DNA of 64,000 nt from Larix kaempferi (GCA_027924585.1 BSBM01000252.1:2914001-2978000); one strand, 5' to 3'. Shown: positions 1-12,443, counted from the first letter of the stretch. Made by a program: numbers and translations. Notes: generated by a model from the sequence alone, not told the origin.

Positions 1-784
1 GGGCGAAGGCTGCACTAGTCGTGGATTGCATCGTAGCAACACTAGTGTTTTTCTTATTTGATAACATCGTCACTCAGTTTGGCTGCCCAAAGCTATTGAT
101 GAGTGATCAAGGCAGTCATTTTATCAATCGCACCATCAACGCATTGATAGCGGAGTTGCAGATATAGCATAAGAAGAGCACGCCATATCATCCGCAAGAA
201 AATGGGACAGTAGAAGCTTTCAAAAATGTCTTGGAGCATGCGTTGAACAAAGGTTTGTAATGTGAACCGCAACGAATGGGATTTGAGATTCCAGTAGTTT
301 TGTGGGAATATCGCACCACTTGTAAAAGGTTGATGGTACAGACACCATTCAAACTAGTGTATGGGAAAGAAGCTATTATGCCTATGGAGTACATTGTTCT
401 GAGTCTACGCATAGCGGCAACGACAGGCATGGATGATGAAGTGGAATTAGGAGAATGTATGGCACAACTAGTACAACTTGAGGAAGACTGCTTTATCGCA
501 AGTTCCACCAGAGCGTAGAGAAGGATCAGCAGAAGGCTTGGCATGATCGCCATATCAAGAACAAACAGTTCCATCTGGGTGAGTTGGTGTTGTTGTATGA
601 CAACAAGTTTATTAAGCATCTAGGGAAGTTGCAGATGCATTGGCTTGGTCCATATTGCATCAGTAGCATAACTTCAAGAGGAGCAGTATAGCTGCAACAC
701 TTAGATGGAGCAATGATCCCAAAGTTGGACAAAGGTAGCAGGTTGACTCCCTACAGGATGGGCTTGGAGCAGCGCGATGCCTGA
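1..784 (+). pseudogene. Ty3/gypsy integrase 3' remnant (element E0)
   Basis: Translation shows the C-terminal half of a gypsy integrase core and its tail. The second catalytic Asp is in SDQGSHF near base 103. The catalytic Glu is in the motif HPQENGTVEAF near base 205. They are followed by the family-typical stretches YRTTCKRL and PFKLVYGKEA. In-frame stops at about 165 (TAG) and 258 (TAA) and a frame change near 500 break it. After the shift the reading continues with GELVLLYDNK and ends at TGA 782-784. The first Asp, the HHCC domain, RT and gag lie off the left edge. It is the oldest-looking element, lying outside TatA. Integrase assignment is firm; the clade within non-chromodomain gypsy is not determined. 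Confidence 0.85.
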
Positions 785-1355
785 GTCGGATCGACAAAAA
801 AAAGAAGAAAAAAATGGCATGATGCTTGGTGGCAGGATGGCATACCAGCAGGAACATAATGCGCAGGTTGGGGAACCTGTATCACTATTTAGGCGATGGG
901 TTGCGATAGCTGTAGGGTCGCGACTGGGTCAAATCAACAATCATTATGAATCATTAGCAAATGGGACTTTTTCTTTTTGGCAGGCATGATCATTAGCTGG
1001 CCCGGATTGGTGCCGGCATAAGGCACGTTTGGAACATGGAACACATCGTGGTAGCATGGCCGGTGGCACTAGGGGTGATGGTTTGCACACTAAGATCACA
1101 GGATTACCGAAGGATGGAGTGGACCCTTCGCAATAATTTAGAGGAAAAAATAATGATAAGAAGAGGGAGACACAGTTGGTGCTATGGTACGGCTTGGAAT
1201 GTGACGGCCATGACTACCGTACTAGCAATATTAATGATTAGGCGGTCCTCACCGGTGCGAAGATATTGTGTTGCAAGTTGGTCCAGAAAAATTGACCCAA
1301 CCAGTGTAATTCATGGGTCATGGCGTGTGCAGCGCAGTGTGCAGAAGGAGTGCAG
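785..1355. other. E0 spacer between integrase tail and second ORF
   Basis: No coding region or repeat that I can support. Short open frames here lack any recognisable family motif. It probably is the degraded linker between pol and the downstream ORF of E0. Confidence 0.4.
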
Positions 1356-3306
1356 ATGACTTGGTCACTATTTTTGTTGAACCAGTTAATGGAGCATGCA
1401 GCAGCCATCCACGATGGGAAGGGCTCCTTCACGTACAACTAGCTCCTAATTTTAATCGCGCTAGTTGCTTGGAAGGAGCCTGACACTTACCAGGGCATGG
1501 AAGTTGAGGCCGCAAAAAGCTGTAAGGGTGCACGCTATCAGAACTTGTGGCTGGTGCAAGAACCCGAACACCTTAGGGAATGTGCAATGTAGTTTTGGCT
1601 ATATTGGGAGATGCTACAAGATGCAGCAATGAAGGTGCCTCGCTTAACTAAAGAAACTACAGTGAAGTACAAGCCGATTGCGCTGTTCATGATTTGGCCT
1701 CATGTGATTCACATACAAGCAAGGTGTGACCCTGCGAATCAATGGTTGTTGACACACTATAAGTTGTCTGAGGAAGCGCTGGAGGGCATCGTCAATGATT
1801 GGATGATCGAATGGCAGGAACCAGTTAGTCTAGTAGAGATTGAGGTGGGACCTCCAGCAACAGGCCTAGATGATACATTGTCCGCACAGGACTAGCAGAG
1901 TCACTAGCTTGGATCAGGAGTTATTGACAAAGACACCCACGGATGATGAAATAGACTGTGAGCTCGAGGAGGGAAGAACGAAGGTGCATCATGAGTATGT
2001 GAAAATTAGTGGGGCCTCTAGAGCAATAGAAGCACAGTTGGGACGCCTCATAATGGCTATCACCAATGCGACAAATCTGGCAGCTCGAGCGATGAAAGCA
2101 TAGGTGGAAGCCAGTTTCAAAGAGGTAAACATTTGACTCGATTCTTTATGTGATGTTGTTTCACAGCAGGTACTGGAGGTAGCAACTGGGCAGGCAGTTG
2201 GCGCAATCAGCACTGAGCCATGGGTTCGAAACATGAATATTCCCTCGACTGCGATTGTGACTGACGACAAGGCTCTCCAGGCCTTACTGCATTAGTTAGA
2301 AAATTTTACCATCAACATCAATGAGTTTCCTGCGAAGGAGTTGAAAAATGTGCATGCGGTTTCCAACTGGGAGATGGTGGACATAATACAAGAGATCAGT
2401 GGTCAGTTCCTGCGATCGCAAGATAATGAGGCAGTGACCCAGCAAGAGGTTGCAGAGTTAAAAGGAAAGGTAGTAGCGATGCAGGGGGTCATCGATGAGT
2501 TGGAAGATAAGATTGAGCAGGCGATGGCAGAGAAACATCAGGTGATAGTAGAATTGAAGAAAGAACAAGATCACCCAATAATGGAGAAAGCCATCATTTG
2601 GGATAGCCGAGTGTGATTGGAGGCAGTAGTCTCCGAAGCATGTTAGCTCATACCGGAGCCCACAGTGCAGTTGGATTCGGTCGAGCAAGCGTAGCGACTT
2701 AGGGCTGTCATTGCCCAACTACATAGGGAAAATGCGGAGGTGGCAACTCTAAATCACCCTAGTACACCCAAAGAATAGGGGGATGAACGGAAGCGTACCA
2801 TCGAGGAGGTGGCAACAAAAATGGGTGAGATGGAACAAACGGTGATAAAGCTTACCTCCGAGACTGCGTAGTTTTTGGGAAAAATTGTTCACGATGAGTA
2901 GTTGGAGCATTTGACCAAGTAGTGACAAGAAGAAGAAGGGAAACTGGAAACACTGAAGGTGTCGCTAAGGATGCCACCACTAGTTGCTCAGGTTCCCTAA
3001 TCAGTAGAATTGAAATATTTGTAGCAGTGCATCACAAAGGCTGAAGAATGTCAGAGGAATCATAGCGCACAGCTAGAGGAATTCCAAGAGATTGGCAGTC
3101 AGTTTTTTCTCAAGGCCAGTTGCACACTGTAGGCTATGCAGGAGGGTTGTCGGCAAGTTGCAGAGAAGATGACTGAGCATCCATCTGCGCAGGATGTAAC
3201 AGAGATCTAGGCGGTGGCCATAGCGGTAAAGGAGTAGATCCAGGAGTTCGATCAGAAGTACGAGGACTTCAGGCTGAAGACCACTCAGTACACAACGTCC
3301 AGCTGA
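1356..3306 (+). pseudogene. decayed coiled-coil second ORF of E0, sense, downstream of pol
   Basis: Frame starting at 1356 stays readable to about 1895 (stretches WLLTHYKLSEEALEG and WMIEWQEPVSLVEIEVG). Reading then continues one frame over to TGA 3304-3306. The second part is rich in Glu, Gln, Lys and heptad-like Leu/Val/Ile (for example VAELKGKVVAMQGVIDELED near 2450), so a long coiled coil is likely. About sixteen stops interrupt it; all but one (TAA 2998) are TAG or TGA, mostly where Gln or Arg would fit. Length would be about 650 residues. I recognise no gag, envelope or enzyme motif and see no convincing membrane segment. It could be an accessory structural protein of E0; function unknown. 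Confidence 0.5.
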
Positions 3307-3502
3307 CGTGGCTTGAGGGCGAGCCACAAGATTGTGTTGGGGGCCTATTGGCAAGTGGTTTGATGAGTCATCATTGTGGATGTTGCACAAGGCCAAAGGT
3401 AGCGCAGAAGGAGGAAAGGAGTGCGCATGGCGATAATACTTTTCATAGTTTTTGCATCACTTGGACTGCGTCATATGTATTTTGGGTCATTTGGACTGCG
3501 TC
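3307..3502 (+). other. 3' untranslated tail of E0 up to the TatA insertion
   Basis: No coding sequence. A short motif TTGGACTGCGTC occurs twice (about 3462 and 3491). The last five bases, GCGTC at 3498-3502, should be the left target duplication of TatA; its partner lies outside the window. Confidence 0.4.
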
Positions 3503-4428
3503 TATTACAATGTAATCTTCCACCTTGCGAGCATCAGCACTCTTTGGTGTGCAGGATCCATTTTACTAACTTAGATCCACTTTATATCCTTCAGACACAC
3601 TATTTTCCCTATTTTTTCTCCTGTACGCTAGCTGCATCACTACAGTGGGCGTACCCACAAGTTGCATCACTATAGCCTGTGGGTAGCATGTAAAATGGTA
3701 AAAATCACTAGTTAATTACTTTTTACTCCCAAAAAGCGGTCATAGGGTGACCTTTGGCCCTCCATTTTCCCCGAAACGCCTTGATGTGCCCTTTCACTTA
3801 CCTTTGGGAGGACTATATATTGAGCACAAATGGCTTATGGACGGGAGGAGAAAGGAGAGCAAGATAACTGTAGTGGATTTTTTCCCCATCTTGAGTCTAC
3901 ACTCATTGATCCTTGTAGTTGTGAACCCTTTATGTTCACCTTCCAAACTCCTATCATAGTTTGAGTTTGCCATTCCATGGAGGATTGAAGTGGTGGAGGC
4001 ACAAGTGGAGAGACCCAGATCTTGGTTCAGATTAGTTGCCGACAAGAGGTCGTATCACATTGTACTTCTTGTTACTTATTAATAGAAATACTCATATTCT
4101 CGTCCATTAATGTTGTGAATGTTGTTTATATTACATTGGGTTTCATTTACTTATAATATCATGGACCATTGCTATTGATGATGTTAATGTAATTTATATA
4201 TTATATGTGGTTGTTGTATATTGGCTGTCAAGTCTAATTTGTAGATTCAAGTGCATGGATTGAAAGCTCCAACGAGGATCTACATCAAACGTTTGGATCA
4301 AGGTTGGTTATGTTCTTCATTATCTTAGCATTGTCATTTATATAGCATAACATTGAGAATTGAGTTAATTTCTGGTAGTTAGTTGTCTGTTGTGGTCCAC
4401 CCCAAGCCATAGGAAGTTTTCTCCAACA
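3503..4428 (+). repeat. TatA 5' LTR (926 bp)
   Basis: Begins TATTACAATGTAATC, matching the 3' LTR start TGTTACAACGTAATC at 60605 (a G-to-A change in the terminal TG), and ends CCAACA directly before the PBS region. The first 135 bases align to 60605-60739 with scattered substitutions, several of them C/T or G/A. Confidence 0.85.
3814..3820 (+). promoter_or_regulatory. TATA box in TatA 5' LTR
   Basis: TATATAT lies about 310 bp into the LTR, a usual place for an LTR promoter. Confidence 0.45.
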
Positions 4429-4434
4429 TAGAAA

Positions 4435-4452
4435 TGGCGACTCCATTGGGAA
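4435..4452 (+). promoter_or_regulatory. TatA primer-binding site
   Basis: TGGCGACTCCATTGGGAA begins six bases after the LTR end. The TGGCGACTC core is the type used by Ogre/Tat plant gypsy elements, which I recall as tRNA-Arg primed. TatB has the same core at the same place. Confidence 0.65.
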
Positions 4453-6043
4453 GAACATCCATTTTTGGGGATTTTTGAGCATTAGCCCTTATTTAGAGTT
4501 GCTGTGTGTCGAGTCTCTGTGTTACTGATTGGCTGTTGGCATACTCTATCGAAAACACCCTTTTTCTGAGTCACTAGACTCGTTGGTTGCTCATTTGATT
4601 TTCCCTACCGGCAAGTGAGCTAAGCTCTGCCCACGTCTACCCTCCTCTGTCTACATTATAGCCCGCGGGTACTCGCAGGTATTCCTTCGACAGTAGCGTA
4701 CAACTCCGAGGGTTATTTTTTGATGGCCTTTGGTTGTTGTTGGGTTGATTTTGAGTGTTCCTGAGTCTTCTTTGGCCTTGTTCCTGACTGTTCCAAGCCT
4801 TGTTTGTGACTAGAACTCCTCTTTTCTCTTAGTTTTGAGCCTCCTTGGTTTTTACCCATTTTTAATTTTTAAGCTCATTCCATCGGCTGAGTCTTACTGT
4901 TTAGGATCTGCTAGGTTTTCTGAGTGATTTCCTTTGCATTTCTGTAATTGAATAGTGAGATTTTGCTTGCATTTTTCATTTCATTATATTGAAAAATACA
5001 AAAAAATAGTTTTGCATTTTTCCTTTTGCTTATAAGTGAAATACAAAAAAAAATTACTTTTATGTACTGCATTTTGCATTGACTGCTTGCTGCTTTCATT
5101 TAGGTTCTGCTTGTGCATTGAAAATATAAAAGAGTTGCATTTTTATTTCGAAACTGTTGGATTTATTTTGCATGTTAGTGGCATTGTTTTGATTGGATAG
5201 ATGAGTCTATAGTTTGATGATTTTGCATACTATTGGGTCATATACATCACTAGTTTCACGACCATATCCTTTGAGTAACCACAACAATTAAAATTAACGC
5301 TTAATCTAAAATTGATTAGAACGAATTTATTTATAGGGTACACCAACTAGCATAGGTTTAGAGTCTTGGAATAGGTCATTGTGAGTAAACAGTCCAAGAC
5401 TACTAGACGAAACATTATGTGTCTGACCAGGGAGTGATGAAATCCATGGTATACATCGATGTTCTCAGAAAGCTCTACTCAGACCAAAGTTAAGCACAAG
5501 GTCATGGTGGTTGGTTGCGGAGATATCCCTCCAATATCGGTTGAACGTGGGAGATATTTCCAAGGTTTGTTCGTATCTAGGGACTCTTGGCAGATTTGAC
5601 CCTCTTGAGTTTTGGGCTTATCTACCCTGACCATACGATGGATCCCACCTTTGACTATCCCCCTGAGCATTGGTTATACTATTGTTACCATAGTTTCCTT
5701 ACCTAGGTATCGCACAACGTACTTGAAGTAGTTATACTATTTGTTTCCTGAGTCAGATAGGGGTTGGATAGCACAGTTGTTTGTTGCCGAGGGTTGTGTC
5801 CCTTTACATGTAGTGAAGTGTGGTAACCTCTATAACTGATTCTGTTACCTCTGGCTATAGTTTGTGAGTCTCAAGCCTCTCCTAGGAGAGACATACTGGC
5901 TCTAGTGTCGGTATCTCATTTAGCCACTCTGTTTGTCTGCTCTTGGCTTTAGTTTCTCTAGGTGCGTGCTTTTGATTTACTGTTTTTTATCGATAGTTGG
6001 CCGTTAGGGGACACTATGATTTTATATTCTCTCTGGAGATATC
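4453..6043 (+). other. TatA untranslated leader
   Basis: About 1.6 kb between the PBS and gag. It is T-rich with poly-T and poly-A runs near 4860-5150 and no convincing ORF. A long leader before gag is also present in TatB (40365-42212), but the two leaders show little similarity by eye. Confidence 0.5.
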
Positions 6044-6707
6044 GTGGCACAAAGTCCTACTCTCCGTCGATCCCGTCAGTTGGCTGGTTTAAAACCAGTC
6101 GAGCTTTCATGCTGTGTTGCTAGGGGATACCGACGGGCTCCCTCTGAGTCTTCAGATTCTTACGAGACATATGTCCTAGATGTCATGACTGCTGCACACT
6201 CTGACACAAGAGAAATCCCTATGACTCCATCGGGTAGAGATGAACACACTTCAGACACCCCTACTCCTTGTGAGGCATGGGGGGGTGATCCACCTGAGAC
6301 TCAACCTAGTTTGTATGATCCGGATCCACCCGAGGACAACCTGTTCGATCCTTTGTTTCCACATAATTATATATACGGGATGCCAGAGTTACATGATGAC
6401 ACAGGTCCTACGATCAACCCTACCATGTTCTCTTTCGGTATGCCTAATTACAACACAGTTGATCCTTACACTGCTTTTGGTAGACATGCTAGCACTAGTC
6501 ATTGTGCCAGAAACACTACACCCATTGGGGGTAATACCCTCATCGAGGGCACCACGTTTTCCACTCACACACATAGTATGGGGACCGATTACATTCCTCC
6601 TAACAATGCTAATGTTGGAAGACAACTGCCTCCTAGGACTACCCAACCTAATAGGAACATTGTTCACAACCCGACTCGCCATCCACCACCTAATACACAT
6701 GTCTCTA
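6044..6707 (+). pseudogene. gag: TatA gag, N-terminal part (before chromovirus insertion)
   Basis: The open frame starts at GTG 6044 and reads a basic RRSRQLAG motif like the RRSRRLQG motif at the TatB gag start. No in-frame ATG is available at this position; TGA 6017 closes the frame upstream. The segment is Pro/Thr/Asn-rich and unstructured in character. The frame is stopped by the chromovirus at 6708 and resumes in phase at 12851 after one copy of the CTCTA duplication is discounted. Nothing breaks it before the insertion. Confidence 0.75.
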
Positions 6708-7082
6708 TGTTAGGAACCCATGTCTTTACTTTGTTAGTATATTGTTGTTGGACACATATGCTTTGTAAGTCATCCCGTAGTATTTGTTGATCAATAGTTT
6801 GTGTTATTGTTGTTGGCGCATATGCTTTGTAACTCGCCCATAGTATTGTTTATCCATAGTTTGTAGTGGCCCATGGTTTTGACCCATAGTATTGGCACCT
6901 AGACTTAGTATATAAGTGTGTGTTGAGGCCTATGAAGACACCATGAAGTTATTTGTATTGAGCTTGCTCAAAGGAGGTTGCCTCCTTGAAGTGGCCTGCG
7001 ATCAATATAAAAGTGATTTTGAGTTGTGTCTTTTCTGCTATTTCGCATATTCTTATTAATTAATTGTTGCAGGTGCTTCTCA
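6708..7082 (+). repeat. chromovirus 5' LTR
   Basis: Starts TGTTAGGAACCC, ends GCTTCTCA. TATATAAG at 6909-6916 is a likely TATA box. It differs from the 3' LTR at about a dozen positions, many C/T or G/A. Confidence 0.95.
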
Positions 7083-7084
7083 TC

Positions 7085-7096
7085 TAGTATCAGAGC
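7085..7096 (+). promoter_or_regulatory. chromovirus primer-binding site
   Basis: TAGTATCAGAGC, two bases after the LTR, is one base off the usual plant initiator-Met site TGGTATCAGAGC. Confidence 0.75.
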
Positions 7097-8135
7097 ACTT
7101 TCTTGGGCTTGCTTGGTGAAATTTCTACCAATTTTTTTTTCGCATCTGTTGCAAGTTCAGATTTGGGAATAATCCCCATCCGCTGAAATGTGGGAAGTAC
7201 ATGGGAATAAGCCCTAAAACTCATTGTGAGGAGTACCACAGGAACCCCAAAGTAGCTAGCCCATTGAGAGGACCTACCAGCGAAAAGGGCAACAACCCCT
7301 ACCTAATTGACTAGTTCCCACCCGTGAGGTAAACCAAGAGCTGTCGTTTGTGCCAAAGTGGTTATCAGTTTTACCTGAGCCGTGGAGTGAGGGGTATTGC
7401 CCCAATACGCAAGCCGTCAGATAGCATTGGTGGCTGAGTGAAACCCTTGAACTATTAGGAAGCCGCACATACCTTGGGTCCATATCTATTTTCAGCTGAA
7501 CTGTTGTCGATCATTGCTACGCCATTTCGGATCCAGCCATTTAGATCCATTCTGAAAGCCGTTAGAGATCTAGCCATTTTCAATCCATTTGGTGCCGTTT
7601 TAGATCCCTCTGTTTCCACTCACTTTCAGGCCATTGCAGATCTACCTATTTCAGATCCCTTCCGAGGCGCAGCCGCTCCATACTGGAAAAAAAAAAAACA
7701 GTTTTTTCTCCATATCTCCTTTCTTTTCACTCTGTTTCCCTTGAAACTTCCAGGGAACCCCTGTAATCCCATTTTGCATATTTCATTCCTGAGGACCCTA
7801 TCCCCAATTCCACTTCCCAAAGCCCGAAATCCCACATTTGTCTATTTTTAGGGTTTGCCATAACTTCCTCAGATTTCACCCAATCACCTTTAAATTTTAC
7901 CACAGAGTTCATTTCCGAATTCTGCTTCTTTGTACCCCTTTGCCAAATTTTCCCATTCTTTCACCACACTTCTGAAATCCTCATTTTTTGCTTCCATGTC
8001 TATTCGACAGTGTCCAAAACCTAGTCAAACCCCAATTACCCTTCAGATTTTTTCCCAAATCCATATTTTCCTTTACTGAAGCAGTTTCTGTTTTTGTTTT
8101 TCTACCCAATCAACTCCAAAAAAAAACTCCTGGTT
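7097..8135 (+). other. chromovirus untranslated leader
   Basis: About 1 kb without a supported gene. Pyrimidine-rich in its second half, with an A-run near 7690. Short open frames inside it have no family motif. Confidence 0.5.
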
Positions 8136-8972
8136 ATGGTTGTCACCCATGCAGGAGCAAAAACCATGGAAGAAGCACTTGCAGCCATCCAAGCCAAACT
8201 CCAGGATCTAGATGAAAAATTTCTCGGCCTCCATCTTGAACATTCAGCTATGAACAACAAACGGCAGTCCGAGTCTTCATCAGACAATGGGTTGTCTTCT
8301 TCCAGCAATTTCTCTGGTCCGAAGCTTGATTTTCCTCGCTTCAATGGTACTAATCAAACTGGATGGATATATCATGCAGAATAGTATTTCAGTCTGCATA
8401 ATACTTTTGATGTCAACAAAGTTCCGCTTGCATCCTTTCATTTGGAACATGAAGCTCTTCAATGGTACCGTTGGTACATCAAGGCTCATGAAGAGCCCAA
8501 ATGGCCAGACTTTTTCCAACTCCTTTTGCAACGATTTGGTCCTAGTGCTTTTGATGACTTCACAGGAGCCCTCACTAAACTTCACCAAATTGGCACTGTG
8601 AGAGAGTATCAAACCCAATTTGAGAAACTAGCCAACCACACTAAAGGATTGTCTGATGACTTTTACCGGAGTTGTTTTAATAGTGGTCTAAAGGATGCCA
8701 TTCGCTCTGAGGTCAAAATGCTCTATCCCAACACAATGATGGAAGCCCTAGGGTTGGCTAAGTTGGTAGAAGACAAGATTGCAGCCCAACAATGCTCCAA
8801 TCCCACTTTTGTTCCCTTCCGAAATATGGGTTCTCAACGGCCACCCATACCGCAGGCTCCTCGACCAACTCCTATCAAGCATTTGTTTGAAACAGAGATG
8901 CAAGCACGCAGAGAAAAGGGGCTTTGCTATAATTGTGATGAGAAATTCACTCGGGGACATAGATGTGTTTAG
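8136..8972 (+). pseudogene. gag: chromovirus gag
   Basis: ATG 8136 (or ATG 8166) opens a frame with MEEALAAIQAKLQDLDEKF, a typical coiled N-terminus. The Retrotrans_gag core follows (EHEALQWYRWYIK, then LTKLHQIGTVREYQTQFEKL). Near the end is a zinc knuckle CYNCDEKFTRGHRC. TAG at 8382 and TAG at 8970 break it; the first sits where a Gln codon is expected. The frame continues into pol without shift. Gag would form the virus-like particle in the cytoplasm. Confidence 0.9.
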
Positions 8973-11900
8973 CAAAAACTCTATCTCTTGGATGTGGATT
9001 CTTCACCTGCCTTTGAAATTGGTGACGAAGATCCAGATACAGTGGATGCTCAGGTCGACATTCAGGAACCGCCTATTGACCCTCCGTCTCAGGATGACCA
9101 GCTAGAGATATCTCTCCATGCTTTAGCTGGAATCACCACCCCCCAAACAATGCAGGTCAGGGGTTACATCAAGAAGCTTCCTCTTACAATACTCATTGAT
9201 TCTGGTAGCACTCATAATTTCATTGACCCTCGGATCGCCAAAAAAGCTGATTGTTTTATCCATCCTTGCTCCAACTTTGAATTCATGGTTGCCAATGGGG
9301 GCACCTTACCTTGCAAAGGGAAGTGTTGAAAAGTGCGTATCTCTATGGGAGATTATACCTTGCTCTTTGACATGTTTTCCTTGCCCTTAGGCGGATGTGA
9401 TGTGGTTTTGGGTGCTCAATGGCTACGCACACTTGGCCCTATCTTATGGGATTTTGCTGAACTTTGGATGTAGTTTTCTCTCAATGGACAAAAACACACA
9501 TTGATAGGATTACAACCAGGGTCTCTCAGCATCATCAGTTCACATCGCATGGAAAAACTCCTCAAGAAGAATTCACATGGTGTCATCGCTCAGATCCATT
9601 CCATGCAGATGCAACCATTAGTGGTCTCCACTACTCTTTTGGATCTACAACAAATTCTGGATCGATATACAGGTGTCTTTGCTGAACCAGTGGGATTTCC
9701 ACCTTCAAGGCCAGAAGACCATCGTATTCATCTCCTTCCTGGCAGCATTCCTCCCAACATTAGGCCCTATCGCTACCCATTTCACCAAAAAATGAAGATG
9801 GAAATGTTCATTCGGGACTTATTGAAGCAAGGTATTATTCACCCAAGCACTAGTTCATTTTCTTCTCCAGTTCTTCTTGTCCTCAAAAAAGATGGGTCAT
9901 GGTGCCTCTGAATTGACTTCTGAGCACTTAATCACCTCACCATCAAGGATAATTTTCCAATTCCTGTTGTTGATGAGCTTCATGGGGCTCAATTTTTCTC
10001 CAAGTTGGATCTTCGTTCCGGGTATCATCAAATTCGGGTTCATGAGGATGATATCCCTAAAACAGATTTCCGCACACATGATGGCCATTATGAGCTTTTG
10101 GTCATGCCCTTTGGCCTCACTAATGCTCCTTCTACATTCCAGGCCTTAATGAATAAAATATTTTGGCCTTACTTGTGGAAATTCATTTTGGTATTGTTTG
10201 ATGATATCCTCATCTACAGTAAAACATGGGATGAACATCTCTAGCATCTGGATCTTGTCATGCAACTTTTCTCTAACCATCATCTCCACGCCAAGCAGTC
10301 TAAATGTGTTTTTGGACAGAAGGAAGTTGAGTATCTCAGGCACATTATCCCAGCACAAGGGGTTCTCGTGGATCCTACCAAAATCTATGCCATAAACAAT
10401 TGGCCGCATCCTCAGACACTCAAGAGCCTTCATAGTTTTTTGGGGTTGATTGGCTACTACCGCAAGTTTTTCAAGGAATATGGGAAGATTGCAACTCCAT
10501 TAACTGCTCTATTGAAAAAGGATGCTTTTACATGGACACGTGTTGCTCAGTGTGCATTTGACAAACTGAAACAAGCTATGTGTACTACACCTGTTCTAGC
10601 TGTGCTCGATTTTTCCAATCCCTTCACTATTGAGAGTGATGCTTGCGGCAATGGACTTGGTGTTATTCTCCTTCAAGATGAACACCCTATTGCGTTCACC
10701 AGCAAATCCCTTTCAGGTAAGAATTTAGTTGCCTCTACATATGAGAAGGAAATGATGGCTATTTTGCATGTAGTACAGAAGTGGCGACCATACCTATTAG
10801 GGAATCATTTCTGCATCAAGACGGATCACCAGAGTCTAAAATATTTCTTGGAATAGCATGTCTCCTCCCCAGCACAATAGAAATGGGTTAGAAAACTCAT
10901 GGGTTATGACTATGAGATCACTTACAAGAAGGGTAAAGACAATATTGTGGCAGATGCTCTTTCTCGCACATTTGATTCCCAAGGTTCTCTTTCAGCTATT
11001 TCTATTCCCGTTCCAAATTGGTTGCAATCTGTTCAACAGGGTTATTTCAATGACTCTTCCTTATCTCAAATCATCCAACGCTTGACCAACAACCCTTCTG
11101 CTATAACACATTACTCTTTGGATGGTGCTTCTCTGAGATACAAGGGTTGTCAGGTGCTTCCCTAGAGCACAGATCTTCAACAGGCTGTCTTCTATGAACT
11201 CCATGCTTCTCCATCAGCAGGGCACTCTGGGTTCCTCAAAACGTATGAACGGGCATGGTGTAACGTTTTTTGGCAGGGCATGAAAAGGAAAATTCAATAG
11301 ATGGTGGCTAAATGTGATACCTGCCAGTGCAATAAGGGTGAAACGACACTCCTTCCAGGATTGATCGAACCCTTACCCATACCTACATGGATTTGGACAG
11401 ATATTTCTATGGATTTCATTGAAGGGAACCCTAAATCTGGCAGGAAGACAGTGATTCTCATTGTGGTTGATCGCCTCTCCAAATATAGTCATTTTTGTGC
11501 TCTCAGCCATCCCTATACAGCCTCCTCAGTCGCTCAAATTTTCTTGGACCAGATCTTTTGTCTTCATGGCATCCCTTCTTCCATTGTCTCAGATCATGAT
11601 GCGACTTTCACCAGTAATTTTTGGACAGAACTATTTTTCCACACTGCCACCAAACTGAAGATGAGTTCAGGGTATCACCCACAAACAGATGGTCAAACTG
11701 AAATTATCAATAAATGCTTGGAAACTTATCTTCGTTGCTTCACCTCTGAACAACAACATCAATGGGCAAAGTGGCTCCCTCTCGCTAAATGGTGGTACAA
11801 TACCTCTTACCACACTGCCTCTAAAATGACCCCATATGAAGTAGTCTATGGTCAGGCACCTCCAGTTCTTCTTCCATACACCCCCAACAGTTCACTAGTT

Positions 11901-12443
11901 CAGGAAGTTGACACGGTCCTTTGAAATCGCAATTAGATTCTTCGCATTTTGCGGGACAATCTTCACATGGCAAGAAATCGCATGAAGCAACAAGCTGATC
12001 AACACCGTTCTGAGTACACTTTTCAAGTAGGCTATATGGTTTTTCTTCGTCTCTAGCCGTATAAGCAATCCTCCCTGAAACTCAAAGGGCGTCATAAGCT
12101 CGCTCCAAAGTTCTATGGGCCATATTGAATTCTTTAGAAGATTGGGTCCATTGCTTATAAATTAGAACTTCCTCCTTCTTCCCGCATTCATCCAGTATTT
12201 CATGTCTCTTGTCTGAAGAAAGTTCTTGGCACCAACATCAGTGGACAAACTATTTTACCCGAACTGGATAATGAAGGATCCATCCTTTTGGAGCCGGACG
12301 CCATCCTCAATCATCGCACTCGTCAGCTTCACTCTTGCTCTATCATAGAGGTCTTAATTTAGTGGCACGGCATGCCACCGGAGGATGCTACATGGGAACC
12401 ACTCCTTCAGATTCAACAACAATTTCCACATCTAAAGCTTTGA
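8973..12443 (+). pseudogene. pol: chromovirus pol: PR-RT-RH-IN-chromodomain
   Basis: Protease motif LIDSGSTHNFIDP lies at about 9190. RT has [16 protein letters not shown] (about 10023) and the catalytic [10 protein letters not shown] near 10197. RNase H has ESDACGNGLGVIL (about 10632) and KTDHQSLKYFLE. Integrase has an HHCC region ending CDTCQCNKG (about 11313), then ISMDFIEG, SDHDATF and the Glu in DGQTEIINK. The chromodomain WHGMPPEDATWEPL follows TAG 12360. Fourteen stops lie here (9327, 9471, 9909, 9921, 10242, 10854, 10878, 11163, 11298, 11922, 11934, 12054, 12126, 12360), all TAG or TGA. A 1-nt frame change just before TGA 12441 separates the tail reading FEDKAFFKGEGI. The element cannot make a working polyprotein. 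Confidence 0.93.

Noticed and set aside
3503-4428. LTR at 3503 as the 3' LTR of E0
   Set aside because: It is followed by a PBS and leader, is not preceded by a purine tract, and matches the LTR at 60605, which follows the TatA purine tract.
5480-5510. 5S rRNA-like fragment (AAGTTAAGC) in the TatA leader
   Set aside because: Only about nine bases match; the rest of the internal control region is absent.
6240-6713. Second long frame overlapping TatA gag
   Set aside because: It shadows the gag frame. Gag has homology to TatB; this frame has none.
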